Positions 14,190-22,426 of a DNA stretch of 25,142 bases are shown here, piece after piece. The stretch spans positions 1 through 25,142 of the IMG/VR virus record IMGVR_UViG_3300020220_003109; one strand, given 5' to 3'. Below the pieces are notes generated by a model. The model was not told where the DNA came from, made no database searches, and worked only from the letters and a program-made list of their open reading frames with translations. The position numbers were made by a program, and so were the translations under genes. The DNA is from a virus. Position 1 is the stretch's first letter. Each line of letters opens with the position of its first letter.

Positions 14190-15058
14190 TGGAGAAAAAA
14201 CCATTAAAAGTTGGATTTGTTGATGTATGTACTTCTGAATTTTACGAAACAATATTGTCACAAAGATATAAATTAACAATAGATAATGAAAATCCAGATT
14301 TTCTTTTCTTTGGCGATGAAAATTTTGGAACAAGAAATTTACAATATTCAAAAGATAAATGCATAAAGATTTTTCATACGGGTGAAAATCGTAGACCAGA
14401 AAACTATGATTGTCATTATGCAATGACATTTGATCACAATTTCAATTCGTGGCATTATAGATTACCTGGTTGGGCTTTAGTTCCATTCTTCTATAAAAAA
14501 TTTGAATTTAATCATATATTCAATGCACATAATATTAGACATCCAAAAACAAAATTCTGTGTATTCATTCATAGAAATGGAAACAACAACGTAAGAAATG
14601 CTGCTTTTCACGAATTGTGCAAGTATAAAAAAGTTGATAGTGCTGGACCACTATTTAACAACATAGGTGCTGTGATTAGTCCTGACTATGATGCAAAACT
14701 TGATTTTATCAAGGATTATAAGTTTGTTCTCTCGTTTGAGAATAGCCCTCATCCGGGATATGTTACTGAAAAAATCATGGATGGTTTTTATGTGAATTCA
14801 GTTCCAATTTACTGGGGTTCGTCAACAGTTGATCTAGACTTCAATGAAAATTCATTTATCAATGCGGGTAAATTTAATTCAATGCAATCGCTAATTGATC
14901 ATATTATAAAAGTAGATAATGATGATGATCTATATAATAAGATGATGTCTGAATCTAAATTAAAATATGGTATTCCGCCATCTTGTTTGATTTATGAAAA
15001 TTTCTTAAATTGGTTTGATGCTATTGTATATAATAAAATTAATTCGAGAATTAAATGA
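14189..15058 (+). CDS. GT10-family fucosyltransferase
   Basis: A 289-residue protein; start ATG at 14189 shares the previous stop (TAATG). The C-terminal half carries the GT10 alpha-1,3/1,4-fucosyltransferase signature: FVLSFENSPHPGYVTEKI, then VPIYWGSSTVDLDFNENSFI (178-224). Upstream VRNAAFHELCKYKKVDSAG and FNNIG correspond to the Arg-Asn...YK.VDSGG...NNIG block of bacterial and animal GT10 enzymes. GT10 enzymes transfer fucose from GDP-fucose, forming for example Lewis-type structures, or act on related GDP-sugars. A GDP-L-fucose-synthase-type gene lies at 17972. The N-terminus lacks the membrane anchor of animal enzymes. Firm family call; acceptor unknown. Confidence 0.9.
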   Translation: MEKKPLKVGFVDVCTSEFYETILSQRYKLTIDNENPDFLFFGDENFGTRNLQYSKDKCIKIFHTGENRRPENYDCHYAMTFDHNFNSWHYRLPGWALVPFFYKKFEFNHIFNAHNIRHPKTKFCVFIHRNGNNNVRNAAFHELCKYKKVDSAGPLFNNIGAVISPDYDAKLDFIKDYKFVLSFENSPHPGYVTEKIMDGFYVNSVPIYWGSSTVDLDFNENSFINAGKFNSMQSLIDHIIKVDNDDDLYNKMMSESKLKYGIPPSCLIYENFLNWFDAIVYNKINSRIK

Positions 15059-16032
15059 AAAAACATAAAAAGATTATAGTATGGGGCGCAAAATATGAAA
15101 CAGGTCATACCCATGCATTTACACATGCTGCCTTTGTCAAAGGTGCCCAATATTTAAATGAAGAAGTTTATTGGCTAGATGACACCGATAATGTTGATCC
15201 TTCATTTTTTGACGATTCATTGATTGTATCAGAACATTGGATAGCAACAACACATCCAAGAAGTCATCGTTTGCCTCTAAGAAAATCATCAACATATTTC
15301 ATGAATTATCTTGGTAATAAGAAAGGCACAAATAATCCAGGTGCTTCACATTATCTTGATAAAGTTGGTAGAATAATAGATTTTAGATTTGCAAACGACT
15401 GGTCTGATAATTACTGGGAATACAAGTATGAACCAGTAAAGTATATTTCTATCAATGATGGATTTTCGCATCTTGAAAAGGGCGAAGAATATGATAATTT
15501 CTATAGCATGTGGGCTACGGATCTCATGCCAAACGAGATCAACTTTGATGATTGTCTAACACCTTGGAAAGAACCTAAGCATGTGTTTTTTTCGGGAACA
15601 ATTCGTCAAGATAATCAAGACCAATTTGAGCCATTCATTCGCGCATGTAAAGAAAATTCTATGACATTTTATTTTAATGATGTTTGGCGTCAGGTGTTAA
15701 CAATTGAATCTGTAAAGCAAGCATCACTTGATGCATTTTTGGCATTGGAATTACGTCCAAAGTTTCATGTTGATATCGGATATAAATCATGTCGTGCATT
15801 CAAAATTATTAGCTATGGACAACTCGGAATGACAAACTCACGCGCTGTGTATGATTTTTTTGATCAAGAAATAGCATTTCATGAGGACCCATATCAACTA
15901 TTTCATATCGCTTCTGAAATGAGAAATAATGTAAAGACAAGAGATTTGATGTTAAATCAAATGAAAAAAGTTAAAGAAAAGCATACATACGCTAGTAGAA
16001 TGAAGGATATTATTACGGCTTGTGAAATGTGA
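15055..16032 (+). CDS. Glycosyltransferase-like protein (CgeB-like, GT-B fold)
   Basis: A 325-residue protein overlapping the previous gene as ATGA. The N-terminal IIVWGAKYETGHTHAF is Rossmann-like. The C-terminal part (KHVFFSGTIRQDN, PKFHVDIGYKSCRAFKIISYGQLGMTNSRAVYDFF, and a final KEKHTYASRMKDII) resembles the C-terminal domain of CgeB-like glycosyltransferases, which end HTYxxR and place donor-binding residues around a Gly-rich turn. The middle is rich in aromatic and acidic residues. Family is probable but not certain; donor and acceptor are unknown. Confidence 0.55.
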   Translation: MKKHKKIIVWGAKYETGHTHAFTHAAFVKGAQYLNEEVYWLDDTDNVDPSFFDDSLIVSEHWIATTHPRSHRLPLRKSSTYFMNYLGNKKGTNNPGASHYLDKVGRIIDFRFANDWSDNYWEYKYEPVKYISINDGFSHLEKGEEYDNFYSMWATDLMPNEINFDDCLTPWKEPKHVFFSGTIRQDNQDQFEPFIRACKENSMTFYFNDVWRQVLTIESVKQASLDAFLALELRPKFHVDIGYKSCRAFKIISYGQLGMTNSRAVYDFFDQEIAFHEDPYQLFHIASEMRNNVKTRDLMLNQMKKVKEKHTYASRMKDIITACEM

Positions 16033-16039
16033 GGTTATT

Positions 16040-16981
16040 ATGAATACCATTTTGGTTACTGGTGGTGCTGGTTATATTGGTAGTATTTTTGTAGATCAAT
16101 TGTTAAAAATAGGTAATTATAAAGTTTGTGTAATTGACAATTTATATTACAACAATCAATCATCTTTAAATCACTTGATGCATAACAATCTTCTTGAAGT
16201 ACGAAGAGGTGATGTGCGAAAGCCAAGCGATATAGATCCATTACTCAAGAAAGCAGACATTATTATTCCACTGGCTGCTCTGGTTGGTGCACCAATATGT
16301 AATAGAGATCCGGTTGCAGCATCTTCCACAAATAAAGATGCAATATTCGATATGCTGGATAAGATTAGTCCAAATCAAACAGTAATTATGCCAACAACAA
16401 ATAGTGCATATGGTTCTGGAAACAATGATAATTTTTGTACTGAAGAGTCTCCGCTAAATCCAATTTCACTTTATGCAAAAGACAAAGTTGAAGTTGAAAA
16501 GAGACTAATGCAACATCAAAACGCAATTAGTTTACGACTAGCCACAGTATTTGGTATGTCTCCTCGTATGCGTCTTGATCTTCTAGTGAACGACTTTACA
16601 TATCGTGCTGTGCATGATGGATTTGTTGTTTTATTTGAAAGTCATTTCAAAAGAAATTATATTCATGTTCGTGATGTATCAAATACATTTATCCATTGCA
16701 TAAACAACTTCGATACAATGAATGGACAAATTTATAATGTAGGTCTTTCAAACGCGAACATATCAAAGCTTGAATTGTGCAAGACGATCAAGAATTTTAT
16801 TCCAAAGTTTACCTTCATGGAAGCACCATATGGACAAGATCCGGATCAAAGAAACTATATAGTATCAAATGCAAAGATTGAAGCAACAGGATTTAATCCA
16901 GAGTTTTCTCTGCAAGAAGGTCTTGTTGAATTAATCAAGGGTTATGAACTTATTCGTAATACTCGTCATGGAAATGTGTAA
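16040..16981 (+). CDS. NAD-dependent sugar epimerase/dehydratase (extended SDR)
   Basis: Start at 16040 (GAGGTT 5 nt upstream, just after the previous stop); 313 residues. An extended short-chain dehydrogenase: GGAGYIG (8-14) binds NAD, with the catalytic-type pair Tyr145 and Lys149 in YAKDK after TTNSAYGSG. The substrate loop ends NYIHVRDV. Closest in pattern to nucleotide-sugar 4-epimerases and dehydratases; reaction and donor are unassigned. The 27-nt stretch 16058-16084 is identical to 18934-18960 in the second epimerase. It overlaps the next gene, a sugar kinase, as TAATG. Confidence 0.8.
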   Translation: MNTILVTGGAGYIGSIFVDQLLKIGNYKVCVIDNLYYNNQSSLNHLMHNNLLEVRRGDVRKPSDIDPLLKKADIIIPLAALVGAPICNRDPVAASSTNKDAIFDMLDKISPNQTVIMPTTNSAYGSGNNDNFCTEESPLNPISLYAKDKVEVEKRLMQHQNAISLRLATVFGMSPRMRLDLLVNDFTYRAVHDGFVVLFESHFKRNYIHVRDVSNTFIHCINNFDTMNGQIYNVGLSNANISKLELCKTIKNFIPKFTFMEAPYGQDPDQRNYIVSNAKIEATGFNPEFSLQEGLVELIKGYELIRNTRHGNV

Positions 16982-17964
16982 TGATCATAATTAGAACTCC
17001 GTATAGAATTTCATTCTTTGGTGGCGGCACAGATTATCCTGCTTGGTATAGGGAGCATGGCGGCTGTGTTTTGTCCACCTCTATAAACAAGTGTAGTTTT
17101 CTTGTTCTTAGAAAACTACCAGAAATATTTGACTATAGATACAAGATTCGTTACTTCAATGATGAAACAACAAAGTCTGTAGACGATATTCAGATACCAG
17201 TCATTCGCGAAGCAATTAAATACATGAACTTTGAAGATGGTCTTGATATTACCCATCATGGTGATCTACCAAATCGCACAGGTATTGGATCAAGTTCAAG
17301 TTTTACAGTTTCTCTTATTCACGGATTAGCTACTCTTAAAAATGAACAAATTACCAAAAGAGATCTTGCTCGCAAATCAATCTATCTAGAGCAAAATGTT
17401 CTTCGTGAGGCAGTAGGATCACAAGATCAAGTTGCTGCAGCATTTGGTGGATTTAATAAAATTGAGTTTGGTGGATACACAGATTTTACATGTTATTCAT
17501 TACATCTAAAGAAAGATATTCTACAAGAACTTGAGTCGTGGGTTCAATTGTTCTTTACCGAAAAACTTCGCAATTCATTTGATATTGCTGAAAAGAAAAT
17601 AATCAATATTAGTTCAAAGAAGATTGATCTAAACATTATGAAAGACTTGACACACGAAGCAGAGCGTGTGTTATATGAACACAGAATATATGACTTTGCA
17701 AATCTTCTCAATGATCAATGGAAATTAAAAAAGAATATGGAATCATCAATTACGAATACTGAGATTGATGACATCTATGATAAAGGCATTCAAGCCGGAG
17801 CTGTTGGTGGAAAACTTCTTGGTGCTGGTGGTGGCGGATTTATTCTTTTTCTAACACCACCACACATGCAAAAGAAAGTTGCAGAAAAACTAAGACTTAG
17901 ACAAGTACCACTAAATTTTGATTATTTGGGAAGTCAATTAATTTATCACGATTATCAAAACTGA
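16981..17964 (+). CDS. HddA-type sugar kinase (GHMP family)
   Basis: A 327-residue GHMP kinase. Motif 1 RTPYRISFFGGGTDYP, motif 2 LPNRTGIGSSSSF (96-108), the ATP loop, and motif 3 GGKLLGAGGGGFILF. Length and the FGGGTDYP opening fit D-glycero-alpha-D-manno-heptose 7-phosphate kinase (HddA), which makes heptose 1,7-bisphosphate for GDP-heptose synthesis. Other GHMP sugar kinases of the same type cannot be excluded, since the sugar is not fixed by the motifs. No GmhA, GmhB or HddC is seen in the window, so the host or other phage genes must supply the rest. It is tightly packed (TAATG before, 7 nt after). Confidence 0.8.
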   Translation: MIIIRTPYRISFFGGGTDYPAWYREHGGCVLSTSINKCSFLVLRKLPEIFDYRYKIRYFNDETTKSVDDIQIPVIREAIKYMNFEDGLDITHHGDLPNRTGIGSSSSFTVSLIHGLATLKNEQITKRDLARKSIYLEQNVLREAVGSQDQVAAAFGGFNKIEFGGYTDFTCYSLHLKKDILQELESWVQLFFTEKLRNSFDIAEKKIINISSKKIDLNIMKDLTHEAERVLYEHRIYDFANLLNDQWKLKKNMESSITNTEIDDIYDKGIQAGAVGGKLLGAGGGGFILFLTPPHMQKKVAEKLRLRQVPLNFDYLGSQLIYHDYQN

Positions 17965-17971
17965 GGTTATC

Positions 17972-18922
17972 ATGAAAAAGATTTATGTTGCAGGTCACGC
18001 AGGTCTTGTTGGATCTGCCATTGTTAGAATGTTGCGAGAACAAGGTGAAACAAATATTATTACACGCACATCAAAAGAACTTGATTTAACAAACCCTATT
18101 GCAGTTAAAAATTTCTTTAAGCAAGAAAAACCAGATCAGGTTTACCTTGCTGCTGCAAAAGTTGGCGGTATTGTGGCAAACAATACTTTTCCAGCTGACA
18201 TGATTAATATAAATCTTCGTATACAAACAAATGTGATTGATACTGCATACCTTTATGGTGTAAATAATTTATTGTTTTTAGGCTCGACATGCATTTACCC
18301 TCGTGAATGTCCTCAACCAATTAAAGAAGAATATCTACTAACTGGTCATCTTGAAATTACAAATGATGCATATGCAATTGCAAAGATTGCAGGAATCAAG
18401 ATGTGTCAAGCATATAATCGCCAACACGGAACTGATTATCGTGCTGTCATGCCTAGCAATGTATATGGTCCTGGTGATAACTTTCATCCAGAAAACAATC
18501 ATCTTGCTGCTGGATTGATGCGTAAGTTTCATGAGGCAAAGTTTAGTAAAACAAAGGCAGTTCTATGGGGAACTGGAACTCCTCGTCGTGAATTTCTATA
18601 TTGCGATGATCTTGCTCGTGGTTGTATTCATGTATTGAATGCACCAAAAGAAGACTTTGCAAAGACAGGCGGATTTGTAAATCTTGGTCCAGGTTATGAT
18701 CTTAAAATTTGTGACTTTGCTGAAATACTTGCAAAAGTTGTGGGGTATAATGATAATTTTCTATATGACACATCTCGTCCTGATGGAACAATGCGTAAGT
18801 TGACCGATGTATCAAAAGCACATGCACTTGGTTGGAGACCGCAGATTTCTATTGAAGAGGGATTAAAAACAATGTATAATTGGTATGTTGATGGTCTCAA
18901 AAATGGAATAGTAAGAACATGA
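17972..18922 (+). CDS. fcl: GDP-L-fucose synthase
   Basis: A 316-residue SDR that matches E. coli Fcl (WcaG) closely: GHAGLVGS (8-15), LGSTCIYP with Ser105 and Cys107, NDAYAIAKIAGIKMCQAY with Tyr134 and Lys138, PSNVYGPGDNFHP and a conserved His-containing segment. Fcl epimerises GDP-4-keto-6-deoxy-mannose at C3 and C5 and reduces C4 with NADPH, giving GDP-L-fucose. GMD, the dehydratase before it, is not in the window. The donor may feed the GT10 transferase at 14189. Related enzymes act on GDP-6-deoxy-heptose intermediates, so, given the HddA-type kinase next door, a heptose version is possible. Leader TGAGGTTATCATG is nearly that of the gene at 16040. Confidence 0.9.
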   Translation: MKKIYVAGHAGLVGSAIVRMLREQGETNIITRTSKELDLTNPIAVKNFFKQEKPDQVYLAAAKVGGIVANNTFPADMININLRIQTNVIDTAYLYGVNNLLFLGSTCIYPRECPQPIKEEYLLTGHLEITNDAYAIAKIAGIKMCQAYNRQHGTDYRAVMPSNVYGPGDNFHPENNHLAAGLMRKFHEAKFSKTKAVLWGTGTPRREFLYCDDLARGCIHVLNAPKEDFAKTGGFVNLGPGYDLKICDFAEILAKVVGYNDNFLYDTSRPDGTMRKLTDVSKAHALGWRPQISIEEGLKTMYNWYVDGLKNGIVRT

Positions 18923-19890
18923 GATACGTTGTAACTGGTGGTGCTGGTTATATTGGTAGTCATGTAGTTGATGAACTACTAAGACGCGGTCATGAAGTTG
19001 TGGCCGTAGATAATCTTTCAACTGGTCAAATAAAATTTATTCAGCATAATTTGGATAATAAGAATTTTACTTTTGTTCAAGATGATATCAACGGAAATCT
19101 TTCTTATCTTACAAATACTGATGCAGTATATCATTTTGCTGCGAATGCCGACATAAGAAAAGGATTCAAGAATCCAAATCTTGACTTCAAGAATAACATT
19201 GAAGGCACAATGAATATATTACAAGCCATGAATTATCATGGTGTCAAGAGAATCATATTTGCATCAACATCAGCTGTATTGGGTGAGATTGATCAAAATA
19301 GATTACCCGCTTCTGAAACAATTTCAATGCCTGAACAAACATCTTTATATGGTGCGTCAAAGTTGGCTGGAGAAGGATTTATTTCGGCCTTTTGCGAGGG
19401 ATTTAATTTTGAAGCATATGTATTTCGTTTTGTGACTGTTCTTGGTCCTAGATATCCTCATGGATTTGCATTTGATTTTGTAAAGAAGTTATTGACTAAT
19501 CCTTATTATCTTGAAGTTCTTGGCGATGGAACAGGAATTAAAAGCTCCATACATGTTTCTGATGTAGTTTCTGCTGTCACAATGATAGGAGAAGATATTA
19601 GACCAGCAAGAGACAAGAAAAGAAAATATGAAGTGTTCAACATTGGTAATGATAAAACATATCGTGTATCAGATGCTGCACAGTGGGTTGCTCATGCTAT
19701 GGGTTTGACACCAAAAATAGTATATGGAAATACTCTAAAGGGCTGGCCGGGAGATATACCCTATATTCATCTTGACACATCCAAGATCAAGACATACGGA
19801 TGGAAATCAAATTATACATCAAAGCAAGCAATATATGAAACTGTAGACTGGCTTACACATAATCATTGGATATATGAGGTGCGTGAATGA
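18919..19890 (+). CDS. UDP-sugar 4-epimerase (GalE-like, extended SDR)
   Basis: A 323-residue extended SDR overlapping fcl as ATGA. GGAGYIGSH (7-15), HFAANADIR, ASTSAVLGE and YGASKLAGE with Tyr144 and Lys148. It ends with a GalE-like segment (WPGDIPYIHLDTSKI then YGWKSNYT). Overall pattern is nearest UDP-glucose/UDP-N-acetylglucosamine 4-epimerases. Donor not fixed. Start region shares a 27-nt identical stretch with the epimerase at 16040, the two genes being otherwise diverged. It is followed by an ATGA overlap with a nucleotidyltransferase. Confidence 0.82.
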   Translation: MRYVVTGGAGYIGSHVVDELLRRGHEVVAVDNLSTGQIKFIQHNLDNKNFTFVQDDINGNLSYLTNTDAVYHFAANADIRKGFKNPNLDFKNNIEGTMNILQAMNYHGVKRIIFASTSAVLGEIDQNRLPASETISMPEQTSLYGASKLAGEGFISAFCEGFNFEAYVFRFVTVLGPRYPHGFAFDFVKKLLTNPYYLEVLGDGTGIKSSIHVSDVVSAVTMIGEDIRPARDKKRKYEVFNIGNDKTYRVSDAAQWVAHAMGLTPKIVYGNTLKGWPGDIPYIHLDTSKIKTYGWKSNYTSKQAIYETVDWLTHNHWIYEVRE

Positions 19891-20348
19891 ATACAAATAC
19901 AATTGTAATTGTTAGTGGTGGATTTGATCCACTACATACTGGTCATATAGAGTATCTTAGATCTGCAAAAATGTTTGGTATGAGACTATTTGTAGGTGTT
20001 AATTCAGATGATTGGTTAAAACGTAAAAAAGGCAATTTTTTCATGCCATTTGAAGAGAGATTAAAGATTGTTGAAAGTATAAAATACGTTGATCAAGCAA
20101 TGGGCTTCAATGATGATGATGATAGTGCTGCCGATTTGATACGAACAATTCGTCAAAATTATCCCGATCTACTATTGATTTTTGCAAATGGCGGCGATAG
20201 AATAGGCGGCACTTATCAAAGTGAATTAGAGATGAAAGAGGCTGACGAAAGGATAATATTTGCAGTTGGCGTTGGTGGAACAAATAAGACAAATTCATCA
20301 ACAAATATTCTTGATAGATGGACTTCTATTACAAAATGGAAAATATAG
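19887..20348 (+). CDS. HxGH nucleotidyltransferase (HldE-C/TagD-like)
   Basis: A 153-residue nucleotidyltransferase of the cytidylyltransferase-like fold. VSGGFDPLHTGHIEYL carries the HxGH motif (17-20), followed by LFVGVNSDDWLKRKK and a FMPFEERLKIVESI segment; the C-terminal TNKTNSSTNIL occupies the place of the family's SSTxxR, without its Arg. Relatives are the adenylyltransferase half of HldE (ADP-heptose route) and TagD (CDP-glycerol). With the HddA-type kinase nearby a heptose-nucleotide role is attractive, but HddA-type pathways normally use HddC, a different fold, so the substrate stays open. Confidence 0.75.
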   Translation: MNTNTIVIVSGGFDPLHTGHIEYLRSAKMFGMRLFVGVNSDDWLKRKKGNFFMPFEERLKIVESIKYVDQAMGFNDDDDSAADLIRTIRQNYPDLLLIFANGGDRIGGTYQSELEMKEADERIIFAVGVGGTNKTNSSTNILDRWTSITKWKI

Positions 20349-21091
20349 TAAAAAAAGCAATCATATTTGTGCCAACAGGAAATTATCCTGACAAGTTTGA
20401 TGATAGATATGACAAAAATGCTCATTGGCGCTCAAAGCATTCTGACCGAACATATGAGATAGTTAGCTGTGTTTATAAAGAAGGGTTTGAACCAGACCCA
20501 AATACATACGATCATGTGTATCATGTTCGTGGTCATAAATGGCAAATGGTGCGCGATGTATTCAATCAATTTGATTATACAAAATATGATTATGTTGGAT
20601 GCATTGATGATGATCAAATTACAGATGTTTGGAATATAAATAAAGGTCTTCAAATGGCAAGAAGATTTGATTTTCGTCTATGGCAATTATCCATGGCAGA
20701 AGGTTCAGATCTATTTTATCAATGTCTAGCACAAGATAAGGGAATAGATTTTTCGGAGACAAATTTTTTGGAATGCGGTGTTCCCGTATTTAGAACTGAT
20801 ATATTTTCTCGTATACTTAAAGCTTTAAATTCATGGCCGGGGTATGAACAAGCTTGGGGGCTTGATAAAGCATATTGCGACATCGCACAATCACATGCAC
20901 ATGTGGTTCATAATGCATCAATATATCATCCGCCCAGAAATGCATATTATGATAAAACGGGTGCAATGAATGAATTGAATTCTTTCATGACATCTATCTA
21001 TCCTAGAATGGCACGTGAAGTATTTGGTCATGAATCAATGGTAATTGATCAACAAGTTACATATCATAGATTCAAAATGGGTAGTTGGTGA
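20336..21091 (+). CDS. DUF707-like putative glycosyltransferase
   Basis: A 251-residue protein from ATG 20336, which overlaps the previous gene by 13 nt (ATG 20318 would add six residues; neither has a strong ribosome-binding site). It has the DUF707 pattern: a hydrophobic start AIIFVPTG, YDYVGCIDDDQI with a DDD metal-type motif, and FLECGVPVFRTDIFSRILK followed by WGLDKAYCDIAQ, the conserved WGLD of the family. These are predicted glycosyltransferases known mainly from plants and bacteria, with little biochemistry. Donor and acceptor unknown. It shares the stop/start TGATG with the oxygenase. Confidence 0.65.
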   Translation: MENIVKKAIIFVPTGNYPDKFDDRYDKNAHWRSKHSDRTYEIVSCVYKEGFEPDPNTYDHVYHVRGHKWQMVRDVFNQFDYTKYDYVGCIDDDQITDVWNINKGLQMARRFDFRLWQLSMAEGSDLFYQCLAQDKGIDFSETNFLECGVPVFRTDIFSRILKALNSWPGYEQAWGLDKAYCDIAQSHAHVVHNASIYHPPRNAYYDKTGAMNELNSFMTSIYPRMAREVFGHESMVIDQQVTYHRFKMGSW

Positions 21092-21876
21092 TGTTTCAAA
21101 ATGTAGACTATAAACAGAAGTCACAAGAGTTTAAAAATGCTATTCCATTTAATCATGTAATTATTGATAATTTTTTTGATGATGATGTTGCTCGCAAATT
21201 GTCTCGTAGTTTTCCCAACTATGAAGATGATTCATGGAAAGGTATATATAATAATCCCATAGAAATCAAAAAGACAAATCAATCTTGGTCGCATTTTTCA
21301 TTAGAATTCTATAAAGTATTTCATCAACTTCTTAGTAATGAATTTGTTGATAATTTAAAAATTTTGGTGGGAATTAATAATTTATATGTTGATCATGGAT
21401 TGCACGGTGGGGGTTTACATTCTCATTCTTCTGGAGGAAAGTTGAATGTTCATCTTGATTATTCAATACATCCCAAACTAGGTCTTCAAAGAAAATTGAA
21501 TTTGATAGTTTACTTAAATGAAGAATGGCAATCACATTGGGGTGGACATATAGAATTTTGGTCTCATGATGATGAAAAGAATGTGCCAAGAAGATGCGAG
21601 AAAAGAATTGCACCATTGTTTAATCGTGCTGTGATTTTTGATACAACTCAAAATTCTTGGCATGGTTTACCAGAACCTTTGAAGTGTCCTCCGGACCAAA
21701 TGAGAAAAAGTTTGGCTGTTTATTATTTAACTGACATTGACGAAAATACAAGAGATAGATTTCGTGCAAAATTTGTTCCATACAAGGAACAAGAAAATGA
21801 CCCAAAAGTATTGGATTTAATAGAAAAGAGAAGTAATAATCAAACAGCAAGTTCTGTATATGTGATAGGAGTTTGA
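21091..21876 (+). CDS. 2-oxoglutarate/Fe(II)-dependent dioxygenase
   Basis: A 261-residue protein starting at 21091 on the previous stop (TGATG). Jelly-roll oxygenase with iron ligands His121 and Asp123 in NVHLDYS and His191 in SWHGLP, and the 2OG-binding Arg205 in MRKSLAVYYL. Related to the 2OG-Fe(II) oxygenases often carried by cyanophages and usually described as prolyl-4-hydroxylase-like. Reaction would be hydroxylation, using O2 and 2OG and releasing succinate and CO2. In this cluster a sugar, lipid or acceptor side chain is a plausible target; the protein substrate idea is not supported by anything in view. Confidence 0.87.
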   Translation: MFQNVDYKQKSQEFKNAIPFNHVIIDNFFDDDVARKLSRSFPNYEDDSWKGIYNNPIEIKKTNQSWSHFSLEFYKVFHQLLSNEFVDNLKILVGINNLYVDHGLHGGGLHSHSSGGKLNVHLDYSIHPKLGLQRKLNLIVYLNEEWQSHWGGHIEFWSHDDEKNVPRRCEKRIAPLFNRAVIFDTTQNSWHGLPEPLKCPPDQMRKSLAVYYLTDIDENTRDRFRAKFVPYKEQENDPKVLDLIEKRSNNQTASSVYVIGV

Positions 21877-21877
21877 T

Positions 21878-22426
21878 ATGATCATAGATCTTGGTAGTGG
21901 GCCATGGCCAAAGCCCGATGCAACAATTCGTGTGGACGTAAATCCTTGGCCACATGTAAATGTTCAACACGATTTGTCAAAGGTGCCTTATCCGTTTGAA
22001 TCTAATATAGCGGACAAGATATATTTCGGTGATGTTATTGAACATCTATCAAAGTTCATTGTTGATGATGTTCTAAAAGAAATTTATCGTGTTTTGAAGC
22101 CTGGTGGATTTCTTGAAATTACAACTCCAGATATTGAATGGGTTGCGGAAAGAATTTACAAGAAAGACTGGCACATCATGGCTAATGTTGATTGGCTTAA
22201 TAAAAACAGGGATCCGTTTGAAGATGCCATGGAAGTCATTTATGCCGGATGGCTTCATGAAACGGATCATAAGATTCCTGGTATGGGTCATATCAATGGA
22301 TTCAATCAAGAAAAATTAACAAAGTATTTGACTCGTGTCGGATTCAAGAGTACAATGAGAGTTCCTGATATGAGAAATCCTGAACCTGCTCGTGGTTCTG
22401 TATTAAAAATGTTGGCTTATAAATGA
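21878..22426 (+). CDS. SAM-dependent methyltransferase (Methyltransf_11-like)
   Basis: A 182-residue class I methyltransferase: motif I IIDLGSGP (2-9), acidic RVDVNPW (motif II region), GDVIEHL (motif IV region) and VLKPGGFLEITTPDIEW (motif VI region). The ribosome-binding site ATAGGAG is clear. The 1-nt gap before and ATGA overlap after show it belongs to the operon. It probably methylates a glycan; the alternative is a small-molecule or peptide substrate. Length is typical of single-domain sugar or ubiquinone-type methyltransferases. Confidence 0.85.
   Translation: MIIDLGSGPWPKPDATIRVDVNPWPHVNVQHDLSKVPYPFESNIADKIYFGDVIEHLSKFIVDDVLKEIYRVLKPGGFLEITTPDIEWVAERIYKKDWHIMANVDWLNKNRDPFEDAMEVIYAGWLHETDHKIPGMGHINGFNQEKLTKYLTRVGFKSTMRVPDMRNPEPARGSVLKMLAYK

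Noticed and set aside
14124-14429. Minus-strand ORF of 101 codons over the fucosyltransferase start
   Set aside because: Shadow of two real genes; composition and lack of start signals give no support.
21091-21876. Naming the oxygenase a prolyl 4-hydroxylase
   Set aside because: Iron and 2OG ligands define only the superfamily; nothing shows a proline or protein substrate.
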